From Lineolata rhizophorae (Eukaryota > Ascomycota > Dothideomycetes > Lineolatales > Lineolataceae), in assembly GCA_010093515.1 (NCBI GenBank), contig MU001676.1, positions 1 to 64,000 on the forward strand: a DNA stretch of 64,000 nt, written 5' to 3'. Positions within the stretch are counted from its first letter, which is position 1. Each line of letters begins with the position of its first letter. Shown piece by piece: positions 33,185 to 42,375 of this stretch. Position numbers and translations under genes: made by a program. A model generated the notes under the pieces. The model was not told the DNA's origin. It searched no databases and saw nothing but the letters and a program-made list of their open reading frames with translations.

Positions 33185-33541
33185 TCAACGCGACGGCCTC
33201 GCAGTGAAGCAGGACGTCAATGAGATGACGTTCAAACAGAGCCGAGCACTTGGCTTGATGTTATTGGCGGTATGTAACGTTATGAGTCCTTTTTTGTGGT
33301 CAAAGGAGGAGCAACCACTCTCGCCGCAAATTTGGCCAGACAGGCTCGCGCCGTTCGTGAAGCCACCAGAGCCATCGAAGCACATAGATCCGCTAAATTC
33401 CTGGCCGAAGGCTTCGATGGTCGCCGTTTTGCAAAATGTTTCCTTGATGGTTATGTGGCCGTCGGTAGCAGAACGGGTCTGTCCCCACGCCACAAACAAA
33501 GTGAGACAGAACAAAGTGATCACCCAATTTTCGGTCTTCAT
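33185..33541 (-). CDS. Candidate small secreted cysteine-rich protein, 118 aa
   Basis: A single open frame with a convincing signal peptide (NWVITLFCLTLFVAW, cleavage likely near residue 25). The mature part of about 93 residues has six cysteines (ETFC, SMC, QIC, SGC, RLC, TSC), an even number as in disulfide-bonded secreted proteins, and is rich in Gly, Ser and Thr. I know no family for it. It is isolated in the repeat-bearing island, a usual setting for lineage-specific secreted proteins, including host-interaction effectors; that role is inference only. The frame could also be a chance ORF, but the signal peptide plus the cysteine pattern argue for a gene. The single-exon model is the simplest one. 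Confidence 0.55.
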   Translation of the reverse strand: MKTENWVITLFCLTLFVAWGQTRSATDGHITIKETFCKTATIEAFGQEFSGSMCFDGSGGFTNGASLSGQICGESGCSSFDHKKGLITLHTANNIKPSARLCLNVISLTSCFTARPSR

Positions 33542-35041
33542 AATGACTCCTATTTCAAAGCGTGGGATTATACGAATACTAAGGACCTATGAATGAACCG
33601 TGTCATATTTATTTGTTTTGGAACTGCGGCCTTCCAGGAACAATGCGCTACGGCGATTGTACTCATTAGAGTCATAAAGGGTCAATATTTAGGCCCGCAA
33701 CGGCAGACAACAAAAATATGCGCTGACTATGCTCTGGGCTGCTATTTAGTTAGTAAAACGGCTTCGCATGGTGTATGAAATCACTTTACATTCAACTTGT
33801 TCAGACTGAAATGAGTGCATTGTTATAGCGTGGCCAATATGGAAGGAAGTCGATATGACTGGATGCAAAATTAAGCACGTAGTTAGTTATCTACCGTCTT
33901 AATCAACTCATACGTGTCAGGCCGTGTTTATCCAGTAGAGATAACGACTGCTCATACAGCTATTCTCCAGCGATAGTGCTTCTCGAGAACGACATAGAAT
34001 TGCTATTTAGCATGAAGGTCATCTACCGAATCCACCAACTTCACCAAGGATAGCCACATATTTGTTTGCTACCTGCGTGAAATTTGCTTGAAATAAGTTT
34101 TATTAAAACATCTCTTCGCCGGACGTGCCTACAGTTCTTTGTCTGAGGGTAGAGGCGTTTGTTCTCCACGAATAGTACTTTACAAATTGAAGTTTATATT
34201 CATTGTTAGAAATTAGAAGAATATTTGATGAACAATGCTCTTGCTCAATGAGGAAGAAAAAAAAAAGGAAGAAAACATGTATAACTCTGTGCCTAGGTTA
34301 ATTTTTAATCTGATTTGCTACAAGGACATTGAATGAGTGCGCAGCAGAATATCTTGAGTTGGGTAATTCGACCTACCTTAATTATGTGCGAATATCTATC
34401 ACAATGAGCAAAGTGAACTAGATAAGCACCACTCTACAAACCTTGGCAGTACAATATTTGAGTTACAAAGTTCTGCCCTAGCCTAAACCACAAGCATAAT
34501 CATTTAGTTTTGTTATCCCGACATATTAGGTTCAAGCCTATTCTTCCGCGCTATACTATAGCATCCGTGCTCTGAGAGCCCAGAGTCCTCCATATCGCCC
34601 AAGCACTCGGAGTATCGATCTAAGCAGAGGTACAATGCCATAACGTCACTAAAATGTTTCTTGCGTTCTAACATTACGTTTACCTATCCACCTTATTGTT
34701 TCACGGTCAACACCCGACCATCATTGCACGACAGAAACTTCCAAGGCTAGTCCAATGTCTGCAATAAAGCATAATTGTGAGTGTGTAATATCTGGAAGAA
34801 CTTGTCTATAGTGAATGCGCCATCACTTTACTCCGAAAGACAACCACTTCGGAAGGAACCCCAATTATGGTTGCCATACAGTTTCAAGACCAAAGTAGTG
34901 AGAAACATAGGGTCCGTACTTCCCCTTGGCTAAGAGATGCTCCGAATAATTCTCTAGCGATGTGAAATTTGATAGGAAACCGTGCTCTTTCTCCCGTCAA
35001 TAACAAAACATTGTCGTAGCACTGAATTCAAAGATACCCGC
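33542..35041. other. AT-rich gap, nothing recognised
   Basis: 1.5 kb of AT-rich sequence without meaningful open frames and with an A-rich run at about 34256-34276. It looks like neutral or mutation-degraded DNA. Confidence 0.45.
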
Positions 35042-35419
35042 TCAAGCGCACCAGTCACCACCACCTTTGTCGACGCAATCGGTGCACGGGTACATCGGAT
35101 CGAGGCCACCGCCAAGAGCCTTGGTCGTCTCGTCGCAGCGGTAGAGGGTCTCACGGATGACGTTGGGGTTCCAAGCGATCGTTCGAGCGCCGGACTGGTC
35201 GCGGATCTCTTCGTAGGTCCAATCTGCGTTTGGAACGTGAGGGGTAAAGTGCATTGAGCATGACGCTGTAAAGATGTAAAATAAAATGTGGCATGACTGA
35301 CCATAGGTGTCGACGAGGGTCTTGCCGCAGTAAAGGGTGTTGTGCTCGCAGGCGCCGTTGTCAGCAGCCGCAAGGGAAGATGCAATGGCGAGGACCAAGG
35401 ACGCACTGGAGAACTTCAT
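35042..35419 (-). CDS. Small secreted cysteine-rich protein, 99 aa
   Basis: Two exons, 35419-35302 and 35223-35042, with a 78-base intron (donor GTCAGT, acceptor CGCAG). Exon 1 encodes a typical signal peptide (MKFSSASLVLAIASSLAAA) and the first two cysteines (GACEHNTLYCGKTL). Exon 2 starts DWTYEEIRDQ and ends YPCTDCVDKGGGDWCA, giving six cysteines in the mature protein. The layout of an early YCG, an aromatic stretch, LYRC and a terminal CxxC...GGG...WC is one I recall from small secreted proteins of Sordariomycetes, including plant-associated ones; no biochemical function is known to me. Splicing restores the frame and removes an otherwise odd hydrophobic insertion. Location in the accessory island fits a secreted, fast-evolving protein. 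Confidence 0.78.
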   Translation of the reverse strand: MKFSSASLVLAIASSLAAADNGACEHNTLYCGKTLVDTYGQSCHILFYIFTASCSMHFTPHVPNADWTYEEIRDQSGARTIAWNPNVIRETLYRCDETTKALGGGLDPMYPCTDCVDKGGGDWCA

Positions 35420-36051
35420 TTTTCTTCAAGGGATTATGGAAGTGCTTGAGACAGTGTACAAGGCTTATGTTTGGGCGGGTGGCGTGAAGTTGTGGACGTG
35501 GGAAGGAGAATGTAGGGATGGGCATTCCAGAGTTATCGAATCCCTAGGCATATGCGGGAAGCGGAAAGCGAGAAACATGTAGCGCCTTCCTTTGCTCCAT
35601 GATGCTCATCACTTAATGTTGGCGAACGGAGGGAGTCCCACTAGTCCAACATCGGAAGGCCTAGCTGCCTGCGAGTGCAGTTTAGATTGGCAGCCGCCAC
35701 TTTTCTCAAGTTCAAAAGCGAGGGTGACGGTGAAGGACGCGGAATTGCATGGAACTCGCCATTGGAAGGTACCTAAGGTGCCTATGCATCCAGACAAGGT
35801 CCCACTTCTCGCACCTTGCGGCGCGACTAGAATAAATGACTGACTTAGATATGACCTGGGCCTCGTTCTAGAATGCGTAGAATGGCTGATCTCCGTGATC
35901 TCACAATATAATCGAAGCGTCGATACTTCGAAGTAAAGGAGGGTATAAAACATCGGCCCTTGCTATTTAGACAAGCGATCGTCAAACGTGACGAACTTTC
36001 TAGACTATATACAAATAATATCTCTACACAAACACGTAATTCTACACGCAC

Positions 36052-38244
36052 TTACTTCATCCCCCAAATCGTCCTCCACCCGCTCGGATCCAACTCCAGT
36101 GCACCATGCAGCCTCCCGAACCGCGGTGCGCCCTTGCCGGGCTCCGGCAAGCACAGCCACTCCCTCACGCAGCCGGGGACTTCGACCATGTTGTGGCTGA
36201 CGACTAGCAGCGCCTGACGGTCGAGCAGGCCCTCCATCTTGGCCAGACCAAAGCGGCTGACGAAGCTCTCAGCGACGACGAGGCCGCGCTCGCGCCCGCC
36301 GCGCTCGCCCGCGCCCTCGCCCTCGCCCGCGTCCACCATTTCCGAGCGGACAGTCCTGCGCTCGCCGTGCGCGAGGAACAGAAGGCACTTGTTGCGGGCG
36401 GCGGGGTCCATGCCGGAGAAGGCCTCGTCGAGGACGAGCAGGTCGGGGTGGCGGACGACGGCGCGGAGGAAGAGGGCGACGCGCTGGGCGGCGAAGGGCA
36501 GGTCGGCGAAGCGGAGCGCGTCGGCCCAGTCGAGGCGCGCCGGGTCGGCGGCCTCGGCCTCGAGCGCGCGCCGGATCTTGGTCGCCTGCACGGCGCGCAG
36601 GCTCGCGCTGGCGCTGGGGAACTGCGTCAGCTCGCGCACCGCGGACGGCGCGTAGGATGGGTTGAGCTCGGGGTCGAACCACCGCAGACAGGCCTCGACT
36701 TTGAGGTCCGCTGCATAGTCCAGAGCCGGCTTGGAGAGCGGCGTGTCTGCCCAGGCGGACTCGACCGTCTGCCGCACGGTCAGCTGGCGCGGAAAGTAGG
36801 TGTGAACTTCCGGGGAGGAGTGCCCGGTGAGCTTCTGGATGTCGAAGTAGGAGAGGCCTGGGGCGCCCGGCTTGGGTAGGCGGGATTGCTGGAAGAGGCG
36901 CATGGGAGCCGAATAGGACTGCGGATGGTCAGAAGTGAGTAGGGAAAGGAGCGTCGTCTTTCCCGAGCCATTGGGGCCGAAGATTCCCCATCGCTGGCCC
37001 CGTCGTACGGTCCACCATAGACCTTGCTTGGGCTCAGGAGAACCCTCGACAGGTTGATTCCAGCCACCTAGAGCCGTTTGGTCTCCGTACTGGACTTTGA
37101 CGCCTTCCATTTCCACCACTGGATCTCCCAGAGTCGGTCGACGCTGGTCACGCTCCGGAAATCCGTCTTTACTGACGACTCGATCTGGCGCCACGTCATC
37201 AGTTGCCTCGTCATCAGACTTCATACAGTACTTTAGCCCGAGCGACTCCGCGTCGGCACCTTCCTGCAGGACCTTCTCGAACATCCTCTTCTTGTGGCTG
37301 AGGCCCTTTGTTCCTTTGACCAGGTGCGAATTTAGAATCTTAGCTAGCGTGCGGTACCGCGACCCTTGGAGGACGACGCGGTAGTCGGCATCCAGCTGGA
37401 CGAGGTGCGTGACCCACTCCGGGACCTGATCAGGCGTCCTGGCCGATAGCAAGACGCGGGGCTCGCGCGCGAAAGCCATGTTGTACAGGAGGCCGGATAG
37501 CTCCTCAGCCGTGGGCGGGTCGAGGCCCATGAAGGGCGCGTCGATGAGCAGCAGCTCGGGCTCGCCCAGCAGCGCCTTGGCGATGCGGGCCCGGCGCGTC
37601 TGCCCGTTGCTCAGGCTGCTGACGGGCATGTCGAGCAGGTCGCGCAGGCGCAGCTGGTCGACGACGCGGGCCAGCAGGCGTTCCGGTGGCTTTTCGCGCG
37701 CCCACAGCCGCTCGTCCATGTTGAGCTGCGTGTGGCCGTCGAGGTAGGCCCGGACGGAGAAGTCGTCGACCTCGCGGTGGCTCTCGTAGCGCTGGCTGAG
37801 GTAGGCGCCGCGCGTGGCGGAGCCGCCGAGGCCGCCGCGCTGCGCGTCGAAGCCGACGTACTTGATGGCGGTGAGGGGGTCCAGGGCGCGGCCATGCCTC
37901 TTGACGATGTCCGGATGCGACAGGAACGGGTACGAGCGCGCGCCCTGCGGCGCGCAGTGGTGCTGCCCGCGCAGCACCTCGAAGAAGGCCGTCGCGGCCG
38001 CCGACGAGGCGCTCAGCACGGCCCACAGCTCGGGCGCGTAGTAGACGGGCCGCGACTGCAGCGTGAAGCTGCAGTTGGGGAACAGCGGCGGGTTCGCGGC
38101 GCCATGATGGCCGAGGCCGCCCGGCGTCGATGGCGGCGGGACGGCGGCGGGGTGGTGCCGGTAGAAGGTGGCACTCGCGATGCGGACGATGGGCGGCTTG
38201 CTGGGCGGCTTGGCGGGGTGCCTCCTGGGTCTGGGGACGCGCAT
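36052..38244 (-). CDS. Soluble tandem ABC ATPase (yeast YDR061W-like)
   Basis: One uninterrupted minus-strand frame; from the ATG at 38244 it gives 730 aa with two nucleotide-binding domains and no membrane segment. In domain 1 the Walker A position is degenerate (LSASSAAATAFFEVL), while its signature (SSLSNGQTRRARIAKAL) and Walker B (LLLIDAPFMGLD) are intact. Domain 2 has an intact Walker A (GIFGPNGSGKTTLLSLL) and Walker B (DLLVLDEAFSGMD), but its signature is degenerate (DLPFAAQRVALFLRA). This matches the fungal ABC ATPases related to bacterial PhrA/ModF, whose role is unclear. The N-terminus (MRVPRPRRHPAKPPSKPP) is basic and could be a mitochondrial presequence. An upstream in-frame ATG at 38430 would add 62 residues of low-quality sequence, so 38244 is preferred. 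It shares a short divergent promoter with the Pro-rich gene. Confidence 0.88.
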   Translation of the reverse strand: MRVPRPRRHPAKPPSKPPIVRIASATFYRHHPAAVPPPSTPGGLGHHGAANPPLFPNCSFTLQSRPVYYAPELWAVLSASSAAATAFFEVLRGQHHCAPQGARSYPFLSHPDIVKRHGRALDPLTAIKYVGFDAQRGGLGGSATRGAYLSQRYESHREVDDFSVRAYLDGHTQLNMDERLWAREKPPERLLARVVDQLRLRDLLDMPVSSLSNGQTRRARIAKALLGEPELLLIDAPFMGLDPPTAEELSGLLYNMAFAREPRVLLSARTPDQVPEWVTHLVQLDADYRVVLQGSRYRTLAKILNSHLVKGTKGLSHKKRMFEKVLQEGADAESLGLKYCMKSDDEATDDVAPDRVVSKDGFPERDQRRPTLGDPVVEMEGVKVQYGDQTALGGWNQPVEGSPEPKQGLWWTVRRGQRWGIFGPNGSGKTTLLSLLTSDHPQSYSAPMRLFQQSRLPKPGAPGLSYFDIQKLTGHSSPEVHTYFPRQLTVRQTVESAWADTPLSKPALDYAADLKVEACLRWFDPELNPSYAPSAVRELTQFPSASASLRAVQATKIRRALEAEAADPARLDWADALRFADLPFAAQRVALFLRAVVRHPDLLVLDEAFSGMDPAARNKCLLFLAHGERRTVRSEMVDAGEGEGAGERGGRERGLVVAESFVSRFGLAKMEGLLDRQALLVVSHNMVEVPGCVREWLCLPEPGKGAPRFGRLHGALELDPSGWRTIWGMK

Positions 38245-38461
38245 CGCTCGTCGGGCGCGTGGGCGAGCCTCGCGGGCCTCGTGGTGTTGGCGCAGGCGCG
38301 CCGGGGCGCTGCGCTGCGCTCCCCCCCTCCCCTGACGTCGCGCACACCGGTATGCCGAGGTCCAGCGCCCATTGCCGGCGTCAGTGTGGCGCCCGCTGCT
38401 CCACATTGTTTGCCCGTCGGATAGCTGCAATAGCTTCTAGCTTTGTCCAAATACAAGCGCC
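38245..38461. promoter_or_regulatory. Short divergent promoter, ABC ATPase / Pro-rich protein
   Basis: 217 bases lie between the two proposed start codons. No TATA box is obvious. Confidence 0.4.
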
Positions 38462-38911
38462 ATGTTCCCAGCATTGCAGCCCACTCGGCCAACCGTGAGT
38501 CTGTCCAGCTAGGTTCAAAGAGGCTGCTGACCCGGCCACCAGCACCCCTCGCCGCCGCGACCATCTCCGGCGTCCCAGCAACAAGTCAGACCGGTCCAGT
38601 CCGCCGCGCCGCACGACTCCAATGCGCCGGCGGCGCTCCCGTTCGACAAACCAAGGAATCAACTGGAAGCCATGCCGCCGTTTCAAGCGCCTCCCGCACT
38701 TCAGCCCTCTCAAGTCGCAGCCCGGAGCATCCCCGCTCCGCCGCCGTACAACAGCGCAACCCGACACCCCGTCTTCTTCGGCAGCAGCCTCCGCCAATCG
38801 CCGTTCCCCATGGGAGCGGCGCTGGGCCACGAAGTGAGCCCCGTGGCGCATGGATACATCTTCCACGAGGGCAGGCCGGGCACGGGATCCGGAGGGCAGA
38901 CGAAGCTTTAA
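38462..38911 (+). CDS. Small proline-rich protein, 133 aa, unknown function
   Basis: Proposed exons 38462-38494 and 38543-38911, joined by a 48-base intron (donor GTGAGT, acceptor CACCAG). The product starts MFPALQPTRPT and continues HPSPPRPSPASQQQ; the rest is rich in Pro, Ala, Ser and Gln, with a more structured C-terminal part (HPVFFGSSLRQSPFPMGAAL and VAHGYIFHEGRPGTGSGG). No domain is recognised. The frame is open across the whole second exon well upstream of its first Met, which is what led to the first exon. It may be an intrinsically disordered regulatory or wall-associated protein, but nothing in the sequence decides that. A chance frame in GC-rich DNA is possible. Confidence 0.42.
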
Positions 38912-39666
38912 GCCACCGAAGAATCGACCGGTTGAAAGTTGAAGAGGGGCATTAGCGGCTTCGCCTCGCCAAGTCGACTGCGGAGGTCGGCGCCACATGA
39001 CTTACCACTCTCAGCAGACATACACCTTCACGCCGTGCTCAAAAGCGCGTTTGCAATTGGTCCGCCTTCTGTGTCGAGTTGACGGAGATTGAGTTACGTT
39101 GGCGTACCTTAACAACCGGCAATGGACCTCCACTCGGCTTCGGAGCCCTGTTTGATTACCAGTTACATGCTCGAACCGGTCGCAATGCGGATGTTGCACA
39201 AGTTTTCAACAGAACTGCAGAAGTTGGTGAGGACTGCCATACTTCCTCCAGGCGAGCCGAGCGGTTTTGTGGTCACATGTATGAGGCGTCACTAGGGTTC
39301 GACCAATGTACTTATAACCACCTTGATACTCCGCTGACATTCATGATATATGCTCTTTGCTCGAGCTGGTAGACCGATCCATGATTGAAAACCATGGTGG
39401 AAGCATCTACATGTGGTCAATGGTTGAGATGCTTGCCTGCGATCAATGCCAATCAACCCTCAGCCATTCATATCAAGCGCAAAGCAAAGCTGCAAGACGT
39501 CGTTCAAGCCAAAAGCACGACAAGTAACAAACCGCGCCGCGACACGGGGGCGCGGCTGCAGATCCTACCGAAGCATGCGTATATACAATGCAATAGCACA
39601 GCAAGAAATCATACCGGACCACTTATCCGACCTCGACTCTCACATCTAGCCGCCACGACGCCGGCA

Positions 39667-40182
39667 TCATTCCCCATCCTTAGTCTCCGGATCCGGCAGG
39701 ATGCCTTCCTTTTCGAGTCTTCGCCTCGCCTCCTCGAGGGCCCAAGTCTGTATGCTACGTGACGTTAGCACAGCGAGCAAGCGATCCTAGCCTAGGAGCA
39801 AACCAAGACCTCACCTTGTATCCGGTTTAAACGCATACGCCACCACGGCCGCGCCCAAGCTCCCAAAAAACCCCACGTAAAACACAGTCTCCCAGCCTTC
39901 CTTCTCCGCCTTCTGCCCCGGCGGCACCCCCCACAGCCACCCCGTCGGCGGGTCGAAGTGGCCCCCGTGCCCGTGGTCGCCGTGGTCATCGTGCTCGTGC
40001 TCGTGCCCGTGCGCCGACGCCGAAGATGATGACGACGGCGAGGACGCCGCGGGCGCCGCGCCGCTCGTCGAGAAGCTGGCGCTGCTGCGCGGGTAGCTGG
40101 CGCGCACGCGGCGGGCGGCGAAGGCGGCGCCGCGGCTCGAGGGGAAGGTGAGCACGTTGGCGAGGCGGCCGAGCGGCGGCAT
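39667..40182 (-). CDS. Complex I subunit ESSS / NDUFB11
   Basis: Two exons, 40182-39815 and 39754-39667, with a 60-base intron; 151 aa. This is a single-pass accessory subunit of the complex I membrane arm. The N-terminus (RLANVLTFPSSRGAAFAARR) is a good mitochondrial presequence. A Ser-rich and then His-rich segment (HGHEHEHDDHGDHGHGGH) precedes the family core FDPPTGWLWGVPPGQKAEKE, the helix GWETVFYVGFFGSLGAAVVA, and YAFKPDTSIQTWALEEARRR across the splice. The second of two nearby acceptors (CACGTAG) is the one that restores SIQTWALEEA. It is the second complex I gene in the window after NDUFS4. Confidence 0.9.
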
Positions 40183-41241
40183 GGTGGGCGGGCGGGCGGG
40201 CGGCGAGGTTGGCGACGGATATGGGCGGCGGCGAGGAGCGGCGCTCTGTTTGGCCGTGCGTGGATTTGTCGGTGTGCTGACGAGCCTGGGTTCCGGGTAG
40301 GTGCGTGTGTGTAGGCCGCCGGCGACGATGGAGGCCCGGGCGGAGAAACGCCCAATTGGCGCGGCGAGGGGTCGAGAGAGGTTGAATGGGGGGACCCGGT
40401 GCGCGCGGACGGCGTTGCGAAGGGGAGACGGTAAGGGCGAGGTCGAAGGGACGACCTGCGTGATGCGCGGTGGACGGGCGGACGGGGATGGGTGTGGGCG
40501 GGTGAAGTCGAGGTCCGATGGCCGGGCCGAGGAGAGCGTTGACTAAGCGATGAGCTTCGGCTGTGGCATTGGCTGGTGGTCGCAGCTGCATACCTGCACG
40601 GGCGCGGGAGCTGCGGCAAGGTTGAAAAAGCACCTGGCGATCTGAGCGACCGTTATCTCTGGCGCCAAAAGCATTTATTCGCCATGGCGGGATTCGCCAC
40701 GAAGCTCCTAGCAGCCGCGGACTTGGTCGATGGCTGCGCATTACCGTTGCCGGCATCATCGTGTCGCGTAGAAACGTCTTTGGATAAGCACACAGCTAAT
40801 GGGGATGATTATTTTCATTGGGAATATCTGCGTCCATCCATGCTCATTTTCAGTGGGTAGACCGGAAAAGTGGAAAATTCTACACCGCTTCGTTACAAGC
40901 TCCTTGTTCGCATTACCTGCGCGGCGCACCATCAGCCTTAGCCGTGCAAGCATCAGATCCATCCACCGATAAACTCGAGCCCCAGACGCCAGGGTTGTGC
41001 TGATGCAAAGTTGTTAAGAAGAAAAGTACATGGTCCGTAAAACGCCGAGTCCCAACCCTGGTCTCTCGCGAGCTGGGTGGACAAAAGAGGAGAAAAATAA
41101 TATCGAATTCAACCCGAATCGTGACGCACTTGCGCGTCTGTACAGAAAATATAGGTCCCCATCACCGCCGCGAATGCCGTGTCCCCCTCGTCCGTCGGTC
41201 TGAGCTAGAGCTGCCTACACCAACGTATTAGCATAGCTGCT
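40183..41241. other. Upstream region of the NDUFB11 gene
   Basis: GC-rich near 40200-40550, then average. Frames here are chance overlaps. No RNA gene or repeat recognised. Confidence 0.4.
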
Positions 41242-42375
41242 TCATCGCCGCCTCGACCGCGACCGGTACCCACTTGAGCTCGTCGTGTAGTCGCTCGAGT
41301 AGTAGGTGCTCGAATAGTCGGACTTGTCGTCGTGTCGTCGCCGGTCGTGCCTCCTCTTCAGTCCGAGCGCCAGGGCCAAGGCCCCGAGCCCGCCGGCCAG
41401 CGCTCCCATGTTCCCCCAGCGGCCGCCGCGCCTCCTCCGCTCGACGCGCGACGGCCGGTCGCTGCCGTACCAGCGCGAGTGGGCGCCGGGCGAGACGCCG
41501 TGGTGGTGCTCCTCGACGTACTCGGTCTCGGTGCGACGGCGGCGGCGCCCGCCGCGGAAGATGGCCATGAAACTGTCCCAGACGGTCTTGAAGCAGCAGC
41601 AGATGCAGAGGAGGATGAGGAGGAGGATGCCGACGAGGACGCCGATGACGATGCCGGCGATCTCGCCGCCGCTGAGGCCGCCGCCGCCGGTCGCGGGCTC
41701 CGCTGTCGCGTTGGTGCCCGCCGTGCCCGTCGGCACCGGGGTCCCGAACGGCGACGTCTGGGTGCCGCCCGTAGCTGTCACAATGATCAGTGTCGAGCTC
41801 GTAGGGCGCAGCGGTGGCGTGGCTTCTTGGGTGGGAGGTGTGGTACTCTGAATGACGGAACTGCCGCCCGCGGCGGGCGCGCACTGGCCGGCGAGCTTGC
41901 AGTACTCGCCGCTCGAGCAGCAGACGTTGCCGCAGGGCTGCTCGCTGAGCGCCTCGTTGCACGATGCCGTCGGCTGCGGCGTGTTGTAGCCGACAAAGGT
42001 CGAGTAGACGCTGGTGCGCGTCACCAGGTCCGTCTCGACCCACGTCGTCGTCACCGTCATCCAGTAGCCGTCGCCGTCGTCGGCGGCCGTGACGGGACTC
42101 CCGCCGTTGGCGCATTGCGCCTGGTTGTTGGCGTCGGTGTAGCACTGCTGGTCCGAGCCGCAGCAGAGCTGGCCCGCCCAGCCGCACGGGTTGGCGCAGC
42201 CCTGGCGCGCCGCGAGCACCGTGTCGTTCTGCAGCGAGATGAACTCATCGACGAGCGACTGCGGCTTCGGGTAGGGTTTCGCGAGCGACGGGCGGGGCGC
42301 CGTGGAGAGGAAGAGGAGCGCGGCGGCGGTGGCGGCGGCGCTGAGAGGCGGGGCGCATCGTGGGAGAAATCGCAT
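41242..42375 (-). CDS. Secretory single-pass membrane protein with two Cys-rich modules
   Basis: One exon of 377 aa. A signal peptide (SAAATAAALLFLSTAPRPSLA) is followed by two cysteine modules: GCANPCGWAGQLCC with DQQCY and QAQC, and CNEALSEQPCGNVCC with GEYCKLAGQC. The CC-x4/5-C spacing recalls hevein-type chitin-binding folds, but the match is loose. A Thr/Pro/Ser-rich stalk comes next, then GGEIAGIVIGVLVGILLLIL as the membrane helix with a CICCC palmitoylation-like cluster. The cytoplasmic tail is very basic (RGGRRRRR, ERRRRGG) and ends in a Ser/Tyr-rich stretch. The layout resembles fungal wall-sensor or surface glycoproteins; that role is inference. The ATG at 42375 is preferred because it directly precedes the signal peptide. 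Confidence 0.8.
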   Translation of the reverse strand: MRFLPRCAPPLSAAATAAALLFLSTAPRPSLAKPYPKPQSLVDEFISLQNDTVLAARQGCANPCGWAGQLCCGSDQQCYTDANNQAQCANGGSPVTAADDGDGYWMTVTTTWVETDLVTRTSVYSTFVGYNTPQPTASCNEALSEQPCGNVCCSSGEYCKLAGQCAPAAGGSSVIQSTTPPTQEATPPLRPTSSTLIIVTATGGTQTSPFGTPVPTGTAGTNATAEPATGGGGLSGGEIAGIVIGVLVGILLLILLCICCCFKTVWDSFMAIFRGGRRRRRTETEYVEEHHHGVSPGAHSRWYGSDRPSRVERRRRGGRWGNMGALAGGLGALALALGLKRRHDRRRHDDKSDYSSTYYSSDYTTSSSGYRSRSRRR

